Shown piece by piece: positions 62,054-64,000 of a stretch of DNA of 64,000 nucleotides. Below the pieces are notes generated by a model. That model had not been told where the DNA came from. It did no database searches and saw only the letters and a list, made by a program, of their open reading frames with translations. Source of the DNA: Trichomonas vaginalis G3. Taxonomy: Eukaryota > Parabasalia > Trichomonadida > Trichomonadidae. Every line of letters begins with the position of its first letter. Position 1 is the stretch's first letter. A program made the position numbers and the translations under genes. The stretch is taken from positions 3,162,001 to 3,226,000 of the forward strand of contig NC_067205.1 in NCBI RefSeq assembly GCF_026262505.1, written 5' to 3'.

Positions 62054-63301
62054 ATGATTAAACAACAACAACTTAAGGCACAAAGCACCCAGGTCCTTCA
62101 GACCATTACATACGCCACATATGCATATAATTCAAAGACGGCAGAACAAACGCAAAGGTTGAAATATGGAGATTTGGAGATAGTATTGAAAAATGACCAT
62201 TTCGAATTCGTTTGCAAAGGTGGTGCAGTGATATCAAATATAAAAGAAATTTTATTTATGAATTCAAAAATTAAAGGAATAACGGATGATATAACATCAA
62301 TTCCACCAGAAGAACAGAGATATTACGCATTAAATGCATCTCCTAAAGTTTTGAAGATTGGAAGATTTAATTTAAATGAGGAATTCATAGAAGGTTTCCT
62401 AAATGACATAATGAAGAAGGTGGATAAGGAATACGTGGATAGTGAATTAATGAAGAAGGCAAATTTGGTTTATGTTGATGAAAAAGATAATGAAATTAAA
62501 GAAAGGGTTGAATGGTATCATGAATGGACATCAAAGATTTTAAAAACTAAAGCTGATACAGGATGGGTTTCAGGATGTTTAGACCTTAAAGCAGATAAGA
62601 ACCATACACATAACTTCTTCTCAACTGTTGCTATAGAAAGTATTGAAGGAACGGTTGAAGGAACTGATGGGGATGCATTATATTGTAAACCTCCTAACTT
62701 TCCACAAGGTTTAACATCGAATGAAAACATAACAACGATGAAGTACATTAAATGTAAAAATGTTTATGTCATGGATGATGAAAATAAAGTTAAATTCACT
62801 GCTCAAGATTTATATGATAAGAAAGCAGACAAAACAGAGCTTCAAACATTAAAGACTGAAATACTTCAAACATTATATCCTGTTGGTTCTATTTATACAT
62901 CAATGAACTCAACAAATCCAGAAACAGTTCTGGGTTTTGGTATGTGGAAGCAGATTGTAGATAAATTCTTATACTGTGCTAGATATTCAAAGCAAACAGG
63001 AGGTTCGAAGAAAATTAAAGAAGCAAACTTACCCCCGCACACTCATACAGGAACTACAAACACAACAGGTAATCATTCACATTCAATAACAAAAAGAGGT
63101 TATATAAATCTTGCAGCGGGTTCGGATAGATGGGGAATGAATAGATATGATATCACAACTGACCCAGTAGATTCAAGCACAGGTATTTCCTGTGGAACCG
63201 CAGGAAATCATTCACACACTTTCACAACAAATCCAACAGGCTCGGGTAAAGATTACATGCCACCATTTGTGACTGTATTCGCATGGTACCGTGTTCAATA
63301 A
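62054..63301 (+). CDS. P2 phage-type collar/fibre protein, 415 residues, looks whole
   Basis: N-terminus MIKQQQLKAQSTQVLQTI, a globular region (about 30-125), a shaft with KADTGWVSG and KKADKTELQTL repeats (about 130-270), and a C-terminal collar domain (about 272-415). The collar shows YPVGSIYTSMNST, LGFGMWKQI, NLPPHTHTG, GNHSHSI and PPFVTVFAWYRVQ. This is the pattern of phage short tail fibres/collar proteins that trimerise and bind cell surfaces. The shaft is longer than in P1 and differs in sequence, while both ends are nearly identical. It is expected to be the receptor-binding part of the particle. Confidence 0.88.
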   Translation: MIKQQQLKAQSTQVLQTITYATYAYNSKTAEQTQRLKYGDLEIVLKNDHFEFVCKGGAVISNIKEILFMNSKIKGITDDITSIPPEEQRYYALNASPKVLKIGRFNLNEEFIEGFLNDIMKKVDKEYVDSELMKKANLVYVDEKDNEIKERVEWYHEWTSKILKTKADTGWVSGCLDLKADKNHTHNFFSTVAIESIEGTVEGTDGDALYCKPPNFPQGLTSNENITTMKYIKCKNVYVMDDENKVKFTAQDLYDKKADKTELQTLKTEILQTLYPVGSIYTSMNSTNPETVLGFGMWKQIVDKFLYCARYSKQTGGSKKIKEANLPPHTHTGTTNTTGNHSHSITKRGYINLAAGSDRWGMNRYDITTDPVDSSTGISCGTAGNHSHTFTTNPTGSGKDYMPPFVTVFAWYRVQ

Positions 63302-64000
63302 ACACACTTGAGCCTACTTTGCAGGCTTACCGCATTCATTGAATGAACTAAATATATTTTATGTCTGTAATTAATTAGGTAATGAGTGTAAATGACCCAA
63401 AAATAATGTTTACGTTAAGTGACTCAAAAATAATGTTTAGGTGAAGAGGTGAGATTTCACCTAATTTTTCACCTCATTGAATTTACATGATTTCATCGTA
63501 ATGAGTGTAAATGACCCAAAAATATATTTTATCGTTAATGTTTTTAGGTTATTCAATAATTAATTATTTTTGAAGAACTGAAGGGGTCACCAGGTCACCA
63601 GGTCACCAGGTTATTTAACTTCTCTGAAAAAATGAGACAACATGACATTTAGACAACAACACAGGAGGATTAATGAGGAAGGCAGTTATGACTTCATCGT
63701 AAATGAGTGTAAATCAGACAAAAATATATTTTATCGTTAATGTTTTGTGAAGAATATAGCAACCGTCTGAATTCCGGTGGTTGTTTTTTTATACAAAATT
63801 CTGAGTAAAATAATGTTTAGGGTAGATGGTTAGATCTAACCTCATTTCTAACCTCATTTCTAACCTCATTTCTAACCTCATGACATTTAGACAACAACAC
63901 AGGAAATGATTTGTCATGACTTCATCGGAATTAGTGTAAATGACCCAAAAATAAAGTTAATTTTAAAATTATTTTTATTTTTTTATTCCTATATAAATGA
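63302..64000. repeat. P2 intergenic repeats, KilA-N relic and helicase start context
   Basis: Contains a short hairpin after the fibre gene, repeated AATGAGTGTAAATGACCCAAAAATA blocks in shortened form, GGTCACCAGGTCACCAGG triplets (about 63586-63612), a relic of KilA-N sequence (about 63740-63805) and CTAACCTCATTT repeats (63838-63880). It ends with TTTTTTTATTCCTATATAAATG, identical to the DNA before the helicase gene at 45673, so the helicase copy should start at 63998. Confidence 0.8.

Larger units (their letters stand above)
55692..64000 (+). mobile_element. Polinton/Maverick P2, inverted partial copy, runs off the window
   Basis: A second copy of the same family in opposite orientation to P1. 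Parts from left: MKPIL ORF (cut by P1), the two cassette genes, capsid, ATPase, [19 protein letters not shown], the divergent pair, fibre, repeats with a KilA-N relic, and at the right edge the start context of the helicase gene. Its left terminal repeat is absent. Broken, about eight breaks in the visible part. Over most of its length it is nearly identical to P1, so divergence is recent. Confidence 0.9.

Overview
The window comes from a very AT-rich protist nuclear genome, most probably a trichomonad (Trichomonas/Tritrichomonas type parabasalid). The evidence is: intron-free genes with start codons a few bases after a TCA+1-type initiator (clear at 32675, 22837 and 25726), a BspA-like leucine-rich repeat gene, a DUF3447-type ankyrin gene, a Pmp-like beta-helix surface gene, a hydrogenosomal-type carrier, and large Maverick/Polinton elements. 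The exact species cannot be fixed from sequence alone; Tritrichomonas foetus is my best guess.

Layout. 1-475 is the end of one Polinton (P0). 476-3549 is repeat-rich DNA holding an 80-bp tandem repeat and nine hairpins. 3550-4496 is a broken BspA-like LRR gene interrupted by a 949-bp inverted-repeat element (4484-5432) that carries five near-perfect hairpins. 5803-35164 is the host gene region: a giant BEACH/WD40 protein, a PH-AGC kinase, an ARM-like protein overlapping a GT61 glycosyltransferase, a Tup1-like corepressor, a TTAA-flanked transposon, a TBC Rab-GAP, a membrane-tethered S28 pseudoprotease, an ankyrin gene with one frame change, a Rab GTPase, a carrier-family protein with a long Lys/Asp tail, and a Pmp-like protein. 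Rab, TBC and BEACH point to membrane traffic. Kinase, Tup1 and GT61 are signalling, transcription and secretory functions.

35890-55691 is a 19.8-kb Polinton (P1) with AGTAGTAG-starting terminal inverted repeats. It carries protein-primed DNA polymerase B with an embedded HNH segment, RVE integrase, a primase-SF3 helicase, a KilA-N protein, a phage-type collar/fibre protein, packaging ATPase, double jelly-roll major capsid and several unknown proteins. It is broken in about twenty places. 55692-64000 is a second copy (P2) in inverted orientation, cut on its left by the end of P1 and running off the window on the right, with about eight breaks. P1 and P2 are nearly identical over long stretches, so the family is young here.

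The most unusual signals are: (1) a two-gene cassette beside the capsid gene whose two ORFs begin with the same sequence in inverted orientation, and which lies in opposite orientations in P1 and P2, as expected of an invertible switch; (2) a phage-like receptor-binding fibre whose shaft differs between the copies; (3) an HNH nuclease segment inside PolB; (4) a second replication module (primase-helicase) flanked by iteron-like arrays; (5) hairpin arrays inside small inverted-repeat elements. Polinton parts are described as fossils only.
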